Of a stretch of DNA of 64,000 nucleotides, positions 11,147-21,648 are shown piece by piece. Each line of letters opens with the position of its first letter. Within the stretch, counting starts at the first letter, position 1. The translations under genes were made by a program, and so were the position numbers. The DNA comes from Chlamydomonas reinhardtii. Taxonomy: Eukaryota > Chlorophyta > Chlorophyceae > Chlamydomonadales > Chlamydomonadaceae. Under the pieces are notes generated by a model. The model saw nothing but the letters and a program-made list of their open reading frames with translations. It searched no databases and was not told where the DNA came from. The DNA lies in assembly GCF_000002595.2 (NCBI RefSeq), contig NC_057012.1, forward strand, positions 3,111,910 to 3,175,909. The letters are read 5' to 3'.

Positions 11147-14100
11147 TCACTCATACCTGCCCAGTTCGGCTGCTATAACGGAGCTGTAGTTTGCCGCCCT
11201 GTTAGCCCGTGGCCGGCGTGGTGACGTGTGCGGCGCAGCAGCCCCACGCTCGCCCACATCACCCCCACTGCTGGCCCCGCCGCGCCCACGGCGCCCTTTG
11301 CCCGCAGGCTGCCCTGCCGCGCCCTCCACTGCAGCTGGCTCGCCCGCATCACCCCCACCGCTGGCCCCGCCGCCCCCACGGCGCCCTCCTCTGCTCTTGC
11401 CCGCAGGCTGCCCTGCCGCGCCCTCCACTGCAGCTGGCTCGCCCGCATCACCCCCACCGCTGGCCCCGCCGCCCCCACGGCGCCCTCCTCTGCTCTTGCC
11501 CGCAGGCCGCCCTGCCGCGCCCTCCACTGCAGCTGGCTCCCCCGCATCACCCCCACCGCTGGCCCCGCCGCCCCCACGGCGCCCTCCTCTGCTCTTGCCC
11601 GCAGGCTGCCCTGCCGCGCCCTCCACTGCAGCTGGCTCGCCCGCATCACCCCCACCGCTGGCCCCGCCGCCCCCACGGCGCCCTCCTCTGCTCTTGCCCG
11701 CAGGCCGCCCTGCCGCGCCCTCCACTGCAGCTGGCTCGCCTGGGCCACGCTCAGGCTCACCAGCCCCGCGCCCGCCCGCAACACCCCCAGCCCCACCCCC
11801 GCTGCTGCTTGGACGTGCCTCTACCCTGCCAGCGGACCCCGCCTCCTCCTCGCCCCCCTCCTCCTGCTCAAACCCGCCAGAGGTGTCGCCCGTCTGCTGG
11901 GTCCACTCACCCCCCTCAGAGTCCTGCGCATCCTCCTCCTCCAGGTCGTCGTTGCGTTTGCTCTTGGGGCCACGACGGTCTGTGCACGGTGTTTTCCGCC
12001 ATGTGTTATGCCACGGATGATAAATATGAACACGCACGGGAACTGGTTTAGAAACCTACCCTGCGTCCAAATTCTTGCAGCCTTGGCCGCCGCCTCCATC
12101 TTGTTCCTGGACCAGTCCTTGCCCAGGGCGGCATTGATTGCTGGCCACACCTCCTTGTTCTTCAGGCCCGCCGCCCGCTTTTCCTTGTACGTGGCCACCA
12201 CCTCCGCCGCCTGCAGAATGCCGCGTACAGGAGATGATCGTGTTAATGAGCAGATGCACCTGCCGCACTGCACAGATGCATGCTCCTATAGTGCTAGGGT
12301 TATGGTCAAAGGCGCGCGGCGCAATTCCAAGTCCTGCCCCGTCCCGCCCGCCTGCCCAGGTCCCGCGATGGTGGCCGGCCAGCCTCCAACCCGGCCCCGG
12401 ACCCCCCACCAAGGCGCACACGCAAAAGTCGAAGGTGGCGCATGCGCCTGCAACTCGCACAGATGCATGCTCCTATAGTGCTAGGGATATGGTAAAAGGC
12501 GCGCGGCGCAATTCCAAGTCCTGCCCCGTCCCGCCCGCCTGCCCAGGTCCGGCGATGGTGGCCGGCCAGCCTCCAACCCGGCCCCGGACCCCCCACCAAG
12601 GCGCACACGCAAAAGTCGAAGGTGGCGGATGCGCCTGCAACTCGCACAGATGCATGCTCCTATAGTGCTAGGGATATGGTAAAAGGCGCGCGGCGCAATT
12701 CCAAGTCCTGCCCCGTCCCGCCCGCCTGCCCAGGTCCGGCGATGGTGGCCGGCCAGCCTCCAACCCGGCCCCGGACCCCCCACCAAGGCGCACACGCAAA
12801 AGTCGAAGGTGGCGGATGCGCCTGCAATTCGCACAGATGCATGCTCCTATAGTGCTAGGGTTATGGTCAAAGGCGCGCGGCGCAATTCCAAGTCCTGCCC
12901 CGTCCCGCCCGCCTGCCCAGGTCCGGCGATGGTGGCCGGCCAGCCTCCAACCCGGCCCCGGACCCCCCACCAAGGCGCACACGCAAAAGTCGAAGGTGGC
13001 GCATGCGCCTGCAACTCGCACAGATGCATGCTCCTATAGTGCTAGGGATATGGTCAAAGGCGCGCGGCGCAATTCCAAGTCCTGCCCCGTCCCGCCCGCC
13101 TGCCCAGGTCCGGCGATGGTGGCCGGCCAGCCTCCAACCCGGCCCCGGACCCCCCACCAAGGCGCACACGCAAAAGTCGAAGGTGGCGGATGCGCCTGCA
13201 ACTCGCACAGATGCATGCTCCTATAGTGCTAGGGATATGGTAAAAGGCGCGCGGCGCAATTCCAAGTCCTGCCCCGTCCCGCCCGCCTGCCCAGGTCCGG
13301 CGATGGTGGCCGGCCAGCCTCCAACCCGGCCCCGGACCCCCCACCAAGGCGCACACGCAAAAGTCGAAGGTGGCGGATGCGCCTGCAATTCGCACAGATG
13401 CATGCTCCTATAGTGCTAGGGTTATGGTCAAAGGCGCGCGGCGCAATTCCAAGTCCTGCCCCGTCCCGCCCGCCTGCCCAGGTCCGGCGATGGTGGCCGG
13501 CCAGCCTCCAACCCGGCCCCGGACCCCCCACCAAGGCGCACACGCAAAAGTCGAAGGTGGCGGATGCGCCTGCAATTCGCACAGATGCATGCTCCTATAG
13601 TGCTAGGGTTATGGTCAAAGGCGCGCGGCGCAATTCCAAGTCCTGCCCCGTCCCGCCCGCCTGCCCATATGTTTGACTCACCTCCGCATCTGTCAGCTGC
13701 CTACGGCTCTTGCTGCCAGGCTTGGGCTGCTTGTTCCCGCGCTGCGGCGCCTCTACACCGCGGGAATGAGTGACAAAAGGTGTGAGGAAAAGTAACGGGC
13801 AGTGAGCATGAGAGCGTCTTCCTTTTCCATGCCATACCTGTGCCCAGCTCGATGTTGTTGTCCTCATCACTGGCAGCCGTCACTCCGCGTGCAGTTGCCT
13901 GCCGCATGTCCCGAGCTCCAGCCGCCTGCATTCCACCCTCCTGTGAAGAGATGCGTTAGCACAAGCGCAACACAGAGGTACACGCTCATTGGCCAGCATG
14001 CGTGCACATGCAGACACATGCAAACACATGCAGGCACACCTTCCTCTGCTTGGCCGCTTCTTCACGCTCGGCCACCGCCCTGTAAGTTGTTTGCAGATAC

Positions 14101-15200
14101 ATCACCTTTGATTCAACTTGCCAAACGTGCAATATGCCGACATTCGTGTATGCCGGCAAGCAGTCCCTCTGATCCCCCGCCCGCGCACCTCTCGTAGTCC
14201 GCCTTGAAGGCGGGGTCGTGATTACACGCCCACTCAACCACGGCCGTGTGGATCGCGACGGTGCCGTGCACGTGCCCACTGGCATAGCACACCAGGGGCA
14301 GGCCATCCGGCCACCTGAGGTACACCCGGGCAGCGTGGCAGGAGCCGCCGCACTTGCAGCCCCCGCCGGAGTACTGCCACGTCTTCCACTCGCCCCGTTC
14401 CAGGCGCCCCTTGTTGCAGAGCAAGCTGGAGACCAAGCCCCCTAGACGCAGTGGCAGCTTGGCGCCTGGGCTGGTGCCCTCACCGCTGTCGCCGTCTTCT
14501 CCGCCTCCGCCAGCCCCACCACCCTCACCCTCGCCCTCGCCAACCTCCGTGCCTCCACCCTCGCTGTCGCCCTGGCCCTCCCCGCCCTCCCCGCCCTCCC
14601 CGTTCACAGCTGCACCACCCTCGCTCTGGTACTCTCGTAGGGCGGAGAGTACGAGCTGCGCACCCCTCCTAGCCCAGAACCGGATGAACTTGTTGGTAGG
14701 CAGGGAGGTGATGGGGCTGTCCTCGTCCAGGCTAGCCATGGCAGCCAGCTTGGCCTTGTACTGCGGAAACTTCTTGACTCTGACGCCATGCATGGCTTCC
14801 AGGAACTCGACGATTATGTCCTTGACCTGCGTTCAGCACACAAACGGTTGTCGACCTTCCATCACACACACCCCGGGTCTTGCTGTTGGTCGCCCGTGTC
14901 TCCCTGTCCCCTCCAGCCTCCCTGCGTCTCCCCATCCCTCCAGCCCGCCCTCCCGGATCGCCCTCTTGTCCACGAACATACCTCTTGACAGTTGCACCAG
15001 CCACTGAGGTTCACCTGGAACCTCGCGCCCAGTGTGGGGTACGTGGTCAGGGTGATGCTGCCCGGCGGAAGGCAGGCATCCTCCTCCACCGTGCGCTCAC
15101 CGCTGATGAAGCGGGTGTGTTGTTCGTCAACCTCCTTGTTAAAAAGTTTAAGCTTCAGACGGCAGTTATGGCTGACGCTGGCGGCAAGCGATTTAGGTGC
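11147..15200 (-). CDS. KDZ element second gene, function unknown
   Basis: Exons in transcription order: 15200-14982, 14826-14189, 14079-14040, 13940-13838, 13752-13682, 12210-12060, 11979-11147; phases agree, giving 684 residues. The true first exon upstream of 15200 was not resolved and may lie in or near the right TIR. Visible parts: an N-terminal segment with CNC and a helical stretch; an acidic Gly/Glu linker; a Cys/His-rich block (GGGCKCGGSCHAARVYL ... CYASGHVHG) that could bind zinc; a charged helical segment (AAGLKNKEVWPAINAALGK) reminiscent of small helical DNA-binding folds; and a basic Gly/Ala/Arg repeat tail made of 33-residue units. I do not recognise the family. Its position opposite the transposase suggests an accessory or DNA-binding transposition protein. 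The large intron before the KNKEVW exon contains the 187-bp array. Confidence 0.6.
11300..11740 (-). repeat. 99-bp coding minisatellite
   Basis: About four and a half 99-bp units in the last exon of the KDZ second gene. They encode a 33-residue repeat with the core GEPAAVEGAAG and KSRGGRRGGGG. The unit keeps the frame and gives a basic, flexible C-terminal tail. Confidence 0.9.
12276..13666. repeat. 187-bp array in intron of KDZ second gene
   Basis: Seven full units and one partial unit with a period of 187 bp. The landmark GATGCATGCTCCTATAGTGC starts at about 12276, 12463, 12650, 12837, 13024, 13211, 13398 and 13585. Variant bases (GGGTTATGG versus GGGATATGG, and AATTCGCAC versus AACTCGCAC before the landmark) recur every third unit. 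The array lies entirely between the donor at 13681 and the acceptor at 12211. Confidence 0.96.
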
Positions 15201-15337
15201 CTACGCAAAATGTTGCAAGGCGAAGTTCAGGCGCCTTTTCCATACGCATGAATGGGCGCATCATTCAAGAGAAACAACAAGACTTGCCATGACGCTTAGG
15301 CCCAGAGCTTGCGGGTCCACATCCGTCGCCGGAAGCG

Positions 15338-15642
15338 CGGTGTAGTATCCCGGGTAATGTTTTAGGATGCGATTAAGTGTGATCAGCGTATAGAGATGAG
15401 GCGTGCAGACTACAGCGCCTGCTCGCGTGTGCAAAGGGCCATGCAGGGGTCTGATGGGGGGCGATGGTGGGCCGGGAGCGCGGGGAACTTCTCTCGCGGC
15501 TTCCGGGCATGCATTTTGAGCTATTTGCATGTGGATTTGCAACTTTCGATATAGTTACGATTTGCGTGGGACCGCCCCATTCACCTAAGAAGCGGGCCTA
15601 TTGGCCGCCCCACCCGCTGGTAAATTGCGAGTGGGGCGCGCG
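15338..15642 (-). repeat. Right terminal inverted repeat of KDZ element
   Basis: Reverse complement of the left TIR. It ends ...GTGGGGCGCGCG at 15642, 82 bp before the DGAT2 start codon. Confidence 0.92.
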
Positions 15643-15724
15643 TCCTAGCTGGATTTAGGCCATCTGTTTTTGATTAAAATTGCAAGTCCGTGTGTCGCGC
15701 TCCCCTAAACGTTGGCGCGCCATA

Positions 15725-18700
15725 ATGGCGATTGATAAAGCACCGACAAATGTGCGAATTTGGAGCGATGGCGTCACGGAGAAGGGCAAGCAAAGCATCT
15801 TCTCATCGCTGGTGGCTATGTTGACGCTCTTCATCTACTGTGGTGAGTTTGTAGAGGCCGGATAAGTCGACGCGAACCGCGCTCCCAGAGGGCGTCGAAA
15901 AGTTTCGTTGGCAACCTGCGGGGATGGCGCGTGTGAACCGTCACGCTCGTGCCAATCGACGCCACCTGGCCGGCGGCCACCTCCCTGCGGCACCCGTCCC
16001 CGCCTGGATCAGGCTGGATGCATGTGCTGCTGGCGCTTGTGATCCTGTCCTTCTGGTACCGCTGGGCGCTGGTGACGGTGCTGCTGCTGTACTCCACCCT
16101 GCTGCTGCCGCCTAAGCCGGTGCGTGTGCGGGAAGCTCCGCCGACGGGCAGCGGCTCCACTGCCGCAGGGCCCAGTCGCATGGCTGAAGTGCTACTTGTG
16201 TGGATCGGGTGGTATGCTGTCGGGGCTGCCGTTAACCACTGCATTTGGACGTATGGAAGCGGTCCCTGAAGCAGTCCCAAAGACCGCATAGTGATTCTTG
16301 GACCCCTATTCGTGTTCGCGCGTGCAGGTGCTGTGGGGACCGGTCTGTCGCTCCTGGATCTTCCAGACCTGGCGGGAGTGAGTGCTGGGAATCCTTGTGG
16401 GTCATTAGGGGCTAGCGGCCTGGTCGTGCCGCGCCAGGTGGACAGGGACTGCATTCTGCATGCGTGCAGGCTGGAGCAGCGGTGGAGGCAGCGGCAGAGC
16501 GGCGGCAGGCAGGCAGCATGGCCCATGAGGGAGCCAGACACGTAGCAGTACCAGCAGTACCCAAAAGCAAAAAAAGAGTCGTGTAGCGGCAGCGGCGAGC
16601 TACCAGTCAGCTGACAATGACATAAGAGAGCCAAGCACAAAGAAGGGCCGACCGTGCTACTGGCATCTCGCTTTAGGGCAGGCAGGGCTGGGCGGGCGAG
16701 CTCCGCAGCACGCACTCCAAAAGCGTCTGGGGAAGGGCGTACGCGGCCTGGCCGTAGTCAGGCGCCGCGTGCTAGTAGCCAGTGAACTACCGGCGCCGCG
16801 CTCACCCCTTGAAGTCGACGACGTCGGGCAGGGGAACCGGTCGGGTTGCGGGGTGTGGACCTCGCCAACGTATCTAACCCCGCCCCTGCCCCTACTTGCT
16901 TCTGAAAGGTGTTGAATCACCTCCGTCCACCCGCCGCCTCTCGCCAGGTACTTCAAGTTCTCTTACGTGTTTGATGAGGTGCTGGACTCGAAGAAGAAGT
17001 ACATCTTCGCGGAGTAAGTTTTGCGAGGTGGACATGTGGTTGCCGCCTTCAAGGCTACACACAGCTAGGGTTCCATCCTTGTGGCTGCCATTTGCTACAC
17101 CTGCGGATGCTGACACCCTTTGTCGCCCTTTCTTGCAGGTTCCCGCACGGTGAGCTGTCGTGGAGGCGTAGGAGTAGCAGCGGCAGATGTGGTTTGCGCG
17201 CGTGCATGGGACTTGGCCTGGATCTATGTTGGTACCCAGGTTTACTAGTTAAGGGTTTCTCGGGAGCGTGCGCTCTAGGAGCTCTGCCAGCTACTGGTGC
17301 TGCGTTGCTTGCCGTGCTGCCGAGCACAATGGGAATGGAACCGTTGCGGCTGGGCCCATAACTTCCTGACGTACCCGTGCACTGCGTTGTACCCTGTGCA
17401 TCAAGCACCTTACGGAACCTCTGACTGCCCCACCCGCCGCCCACCGCTACCGCCTACCTTCCAAAACCAGGTGTCTTCCCCATGGGCCCACTGTGAGTTC
17501 TGCGTTTTGCGTGCGCCTGGTTCTACGTCACGGATTCTTGGAAAGGGTTAGCGCTGGGTACGAGGGGCGATTGACGCATTTGGTAACGCTTTGACGCACT
17601 GGGAGAACGAGCGGCGCTGAACCTCACCGTTGCCGCGGCCGCCATCACATTAGCGGGCGCACCAGTAGCGACCACAGCTACTGCCACGCCATGCCGGGTC
17701 ATCCTTCGTTCTGGCCGCCGTCCATGCCCTGGCCCTCCTCACGGGTTTGCGCATGTGCACCCGCAGCATTGGCGCCACAGAATGCCAGATCATGTTTCCC
17801 GGCTTTGACATCTTCGGGCTGGCGGCGAATGTGGTGAGTGCCTGTCCGTGGCCTTGTGGCTGGTCGTTTTTTTGAGCTTTGGCGATTTGCTTTGTGTGAG
17901 AGAGTAGCTGCCTGACTTGTCCACGCCTGAGATCTTTGGCGTTTACACTCCCAGGTGTTCACGGTCCCCTTCTGGCGGCATTTCGTGGCGTGGCTGGGCT
18001 CCGTGCCGGCCACCACACGCGACTTCAAGCGGGTGCTGAAGCAAGGAAGCGTGGCGGTCATCGTGGGAGGCATCGCAGGTGCGTGGCGGCTGGCGGCTGC
18101 TAGTGGCTGTGTGGTGGTGCTAGGCGTGTGCGTGTGGGTCGGTGTAACTGGAGCTTGGCTGGGGTGTGTATGGGCGTCAGCACATAAGCAGGGTTCTGTC
18201 AAGGACAGATGCCGCTGCGGCGATGTGCTAGCAGGGAGGTTAGTTAGGCATGGGACCGTGCTATATGGGGTACGCAAGGGTTTTGCCCGGCATTACCTAG
18301 ACGCAAGCTCGGGGTTGGCTGTCGAAGAAGATGGCCAATGTGGGGCTACGAGGGTGCCGGGCTGTACCTGCGGTCCACATGCACGTGTGGTGCGGGCGGC
18401 ATCGCCACCAGCAGTCGGCTGCCGAGCTTGCAGCGAGAACCACTGACTCTGGTGTATGTCACCGACCCCGCCGCACCCCGCCCGCAGAGATGTACATGCA
18501 GAGCCCCACGAAGGAGCAGGTGACGAGGCGGGCGCCGGCGGGTGTGCGGGGCACCACCGGCAGCCAATGTGCCGCCGTGTCGCATGTTGCCAGTCGTAAA
18601 CAGCTGATCGGATGCAATGCGATGCGATGTGCGTCAAGCAGTATGCGCTATGGCTGACGCACGTGTCTGCCGTACGATCGAACAGATCATGTTGAAGGAC

Positions 18701-19302
18701 CGCAAGGGCTTTGTTCGTGTGGCGGTGGAGGAGGGCGTGGATGGCGGCATCGTGCCGGTCTACCACTTTGGCAACTCTCAGGTGGGTGTGAAGCTCCGGA
18801 CAAGGGAGCGAGCGCACGTGGGGGCGAGCGTACGTACATGGGAGCGGGAGGAGGAAGCGAGCGCGGGAATGTAATTAAATTTGGCCGTGCGCTGCCAACA
18901 GCCACTGAGGGCTTGCTCAGCTGCGCTCCCGGCTTAGCGCCGCCTACCCATAGCCTTGCAGCCTGGCCTCACGCACCAATAGGTACCGCCTGCCCACCTG
19001 CATCTATCCACGTACGCCTGTTTCCGTCTTTCGCTTCGGCTTTCCCTGCTCCACGCGCCCCGGCGCGGACCTGCAAATGGGCTCGGCCACAAGGCCTCCT
19101 CCCCTCCACCAACACTTCCACCTCCACCTCCCGCGCCCCCAGGTGCTGGACTTCGGCCCCCAGGCCATGGCCAGTGTGTCCCGCCGGCTGCGTGCGGCCC
19201 TGGGCTTCCTGTACGGAGTGGCCTACCTGCCCCTGCCCAGGTGCGTGTGCGTATATGCGTGTGCTTGTGCGTGTGCGTGTGCGTGTGCGTGTGCGTGTGC
19301 GT

Positions 19303-19333
<31 letters not shown>

Positions 19334-20210
19334 CGTGCGTGTGCGCGTGTGTGCGCGTGCGTGTGGGCCCCGCACTTGCATGTTGTGCGGTATCGCGCAT
19401 GTATGTGTGTCGCTCCTGTATCCGCCCTGCAAGCCCGCAGCACCGCGGCCTGCTGCTTATGCTGCCTCGCCCGCTCACCCGGTGCCGTCCGCACGGCTGC
19501 GCCTCCCTTGCACTCATGGACACAGGCGCCGCAACATTTACATGGTGTGCGGCAAGCCCGTTCCCGTCACGCGCACCGCCCGCGACGACCCCAAGGTGTG
19601 TATGTGTGTGTTAAAGAGCACAAGGAAAACATTGCGCAAAGACAGTATGCGATGCAGCAAAGCGACTGTTTACGGATGTTACATGAACTTACCTCGCATG
19701 CCCGCTGCGGTGAGCCGCCGGCCTTACCAACCGGAAATCGCGCAACCCCCGCTACTCAAACCTCGAGGGGGCATTAGCGTCCACACGCTCTCAAGGGTGC
19801 AAACCCAAGCATGTGCTCACGGTACCGTGTGTGTGTATGTATGTGTGCATGTGTGTGTTGGTGGGCGGGGGCGGTTGAAGCGTTGTTGGGGCCTGCAGGG
19901 CAATTCGTCAAGCCCCAGGGCGCATGACGAATTGACAAGAGCATTGCCGGCTAGGTCGGCTCCGTATGCATGCGTCCTCTGGCCGACATACCAGTCCTTA
20001 AGCCCCTTGCTCGAGCACGACCCCTATCCGTTTTGCCCCCAAACAATGGTACCACCGTCTCCTGCCTGCCTTCCACCCTGTATCCCGCCGCCGCAGTTTG
20101 AGGAGGTGGTTGACGCCACTCACGCCGCTGTGATGGCGGCCCTGCAGGAGGCCTACGACCGCCACAAGACCGAGTACGGCTGGGCCGACCGACCGCTGGT
20201 CATCAGCTGA
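15725..20210 (+). CDS. DGAT2: Diacylglycerol acyltransferase type 2 (DGTT-like)
   Basis: Catalyses the last step of triacylglycerol synthesis, acyl-CoA plus diacylglycerol, at the ER and lipid droplets. Thirteen exons: 15725-15842, 16013-16119, 16328-16377, 16948-17013, 17139-17149, 17471-17492, 17767-17833, 17955-18078, 18488-18519, 18686-18781, 19143-19240, 19526-19595, 20097-20210; 324 residues. The N-terminus has a membrane hairpin (MLTLFIYCGWMHVLLALVIL onward). The family active-site block reads EFPHGVFPMGP (residues 114-124), with Phe in place of the first His of the usual HPHG. Other DGAT2 landmarks are GATECQIMFPG, RDFKRVL, VIVGGIAEM, RKGFVRVA and PVYHFGN. The protein closely resembles the C. 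reinhardtii DGTT2/DGTT3 type; I cannot settle which paralogue without a search. Exon 5 is only 11 nt. Its start codon is 82 bp from the end of a KDZ transposon, so its normal promoter has probably been displaced. A TGTAA signal occurs near 21088. Confidence 0.93.
19241..19352. repeat. GTGCGT/GT microsatellite in DGAT2 intron
   Basis: Hexanucleotide (GTGCGT)-type repeat grading into (GT)n, directly after the exon 11 donor. Confidence 0.92.
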
Positions 20211-21648
20211 GCGGGCGGCGGTTGAATGGCTGGGATCTGTTGCTGGTGCTGATTTGTAAGTGTGGCTTGGCGCAATACAGGCGGCGGCAGCAGTGGCGGC
20301 GGCAGCACCCAGGGTAGCAGGAGCTGCGCAGCCGAAAGTGAAGGCGCTGGGAGAGTTGTGCGTGCAACACAGAGAGGGAGGGAAAGGGCGACCAGAGGCC
20401 AAGGGGAGACCACGCAGCGCGTCGCAGCGACATGGGCATGCGTAGTGTGCTGACGGCCGCAGTCTGAGAGGGAAGTGTGAAAGTCAGGAATGAGGCTTTC
20501 TGGGGACGCACGCGCGCATGCATGGCCTCAGCTGGTGGCCATGACTCCGGTGCGGGACTGCGGGCATAGGTTCCGTTCCTAGTTGAGGCGTTACACATGA
20601 GGCGTTACAGGGTGTTGCGTGTTGCGGTGAAGACTTCTGAGTTGCTATGCTGAGGGTCATGAGGGGCACAGCAAGAAAACCTTGCGGCGAGTGCAGAGAC
20701 CTGTACAGGAGTTTTGCAGTGTTGCCCCAACAAGGAAGTTTGTGCGTGGTGAAGCTTTTGCTGTGCGGTCTGCTGGTTGGGAGGTCTGCCGTCTGCACCA
20801 TGCATTCATGAGGCAAAAGGCATACGTACGCACGAGCACATCAAGAGGAAAGCTTCAAGGTATGCTACGGCATGGGTGCGTGTGGGTGTTTGTCATCAGA
20901 GCCTGTGGTCGCCATGGAAAGGCACTACTGGCTGTGTGGGGATTGAGACTGGGTAACCGGTAACGAGGCATAACGGCACAAGGCCGGGAGTGGGTAAAGT
21001 GGGCGTTGGAACTGATGTGGTGTTGCTGTGGCGTCACCAGCTGGCGCAGGCACTTCCATCAAACTGAATCGGTTGATGTTATATCCGCTGTGTAAGTTTA
21101 ATTGCTTGCATGCTGTCCCGAGCACGACAAGATAAGTGGGCTGAGCCAGGTATCTAGTCTGAGGCCGCAAGCGTCTACCTCATCTCCCGGACGTAGCCGG
21201 GGCCGGTTTGTACAGGCACGGCCCGCCGTCCTGTGTCCAGCCACGTTCCGCCGTCAGGCAACAGTACAGCCAGCAATCAACCAAACAGAAAGATATCCGC
21301 TAGCCACAACAATTCTCACTGCTGCGTGCGGCCTACCATACACTGTGCTGCGCTATGCTCGCCAGCAAAGACCTTGACTGGACACCGGCCGGCCTCAACC
21401 TGCGCGCCGGCGCCGCTTCTTGAGCGGCGTCGCGCTCTCCTCCTCCACGTGGCTCAGCCCAGCGTGGGGTTACAGTATTAAGCATGTACACACATATGTT
21501 CCCAGCTGACCCTGTCGCCGCGCCCGCCCCCGCAATACCTATTGTTACACCGTCCGGGTGCATGCGGCCTCCCAGCTCACTCCAAATGCATGTGCATGCA
21601 TGTCGAGGCTTCGCAACCTACCTAACCTACCAGCTACCTGGCTCGCAC
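20211..21648. other. Convergent intergenic region / 3' UTRs
   Basis: Between the DGAT2 stop and the stop of the next, opposite-strand gene. I see no further gene. TGTAA occurs on the plus strand near 20252 and 21088, and its complement TTACA near 21473 and 21543 for the minus-strand gene, consistent with two facing 3' ends. Confidence 0.55.

Larger units (their letters stand above)
3830..15642. mobile_element. KDZ-superfamily DNA transposon, 11.8 kb
   Basis: A large DNA transposon bounded by long inverted repeats (about 3830-4135 and 15338-15642). Inside are a plus-strand transposase with KDZ hallmarks (4160-8171) and a minus-strand second gene (11147-15200), transcribed towards each other from the two ends. 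Between them lies a 199-bp tandem array and about 1 kb of non-coding DNA. KDZ elements are a cut-and-paste class known from fungi, some animals and green algae. The transposase frame is open through all exons and the TIRs are close to identical, so the copy looks young and possibly autonomous. No matching target-site duplication is obvious: left flank ends ...GAGGTATG, right flank starts TCCTAGCT. Confidence 0.88.

Noticed and set aside
12138-13676. Repeated open frames of 60-136 residues on both strands
   Set aside because: Shadows of the 187-bp intronic array, spliced out of the KDZ second gene.
19241-19352. Open frames reading Cys-Val/His-Thr repeats
   Set aside because: Translation of the GT/GTGCGT microsatellite within a DGAT2 intron.
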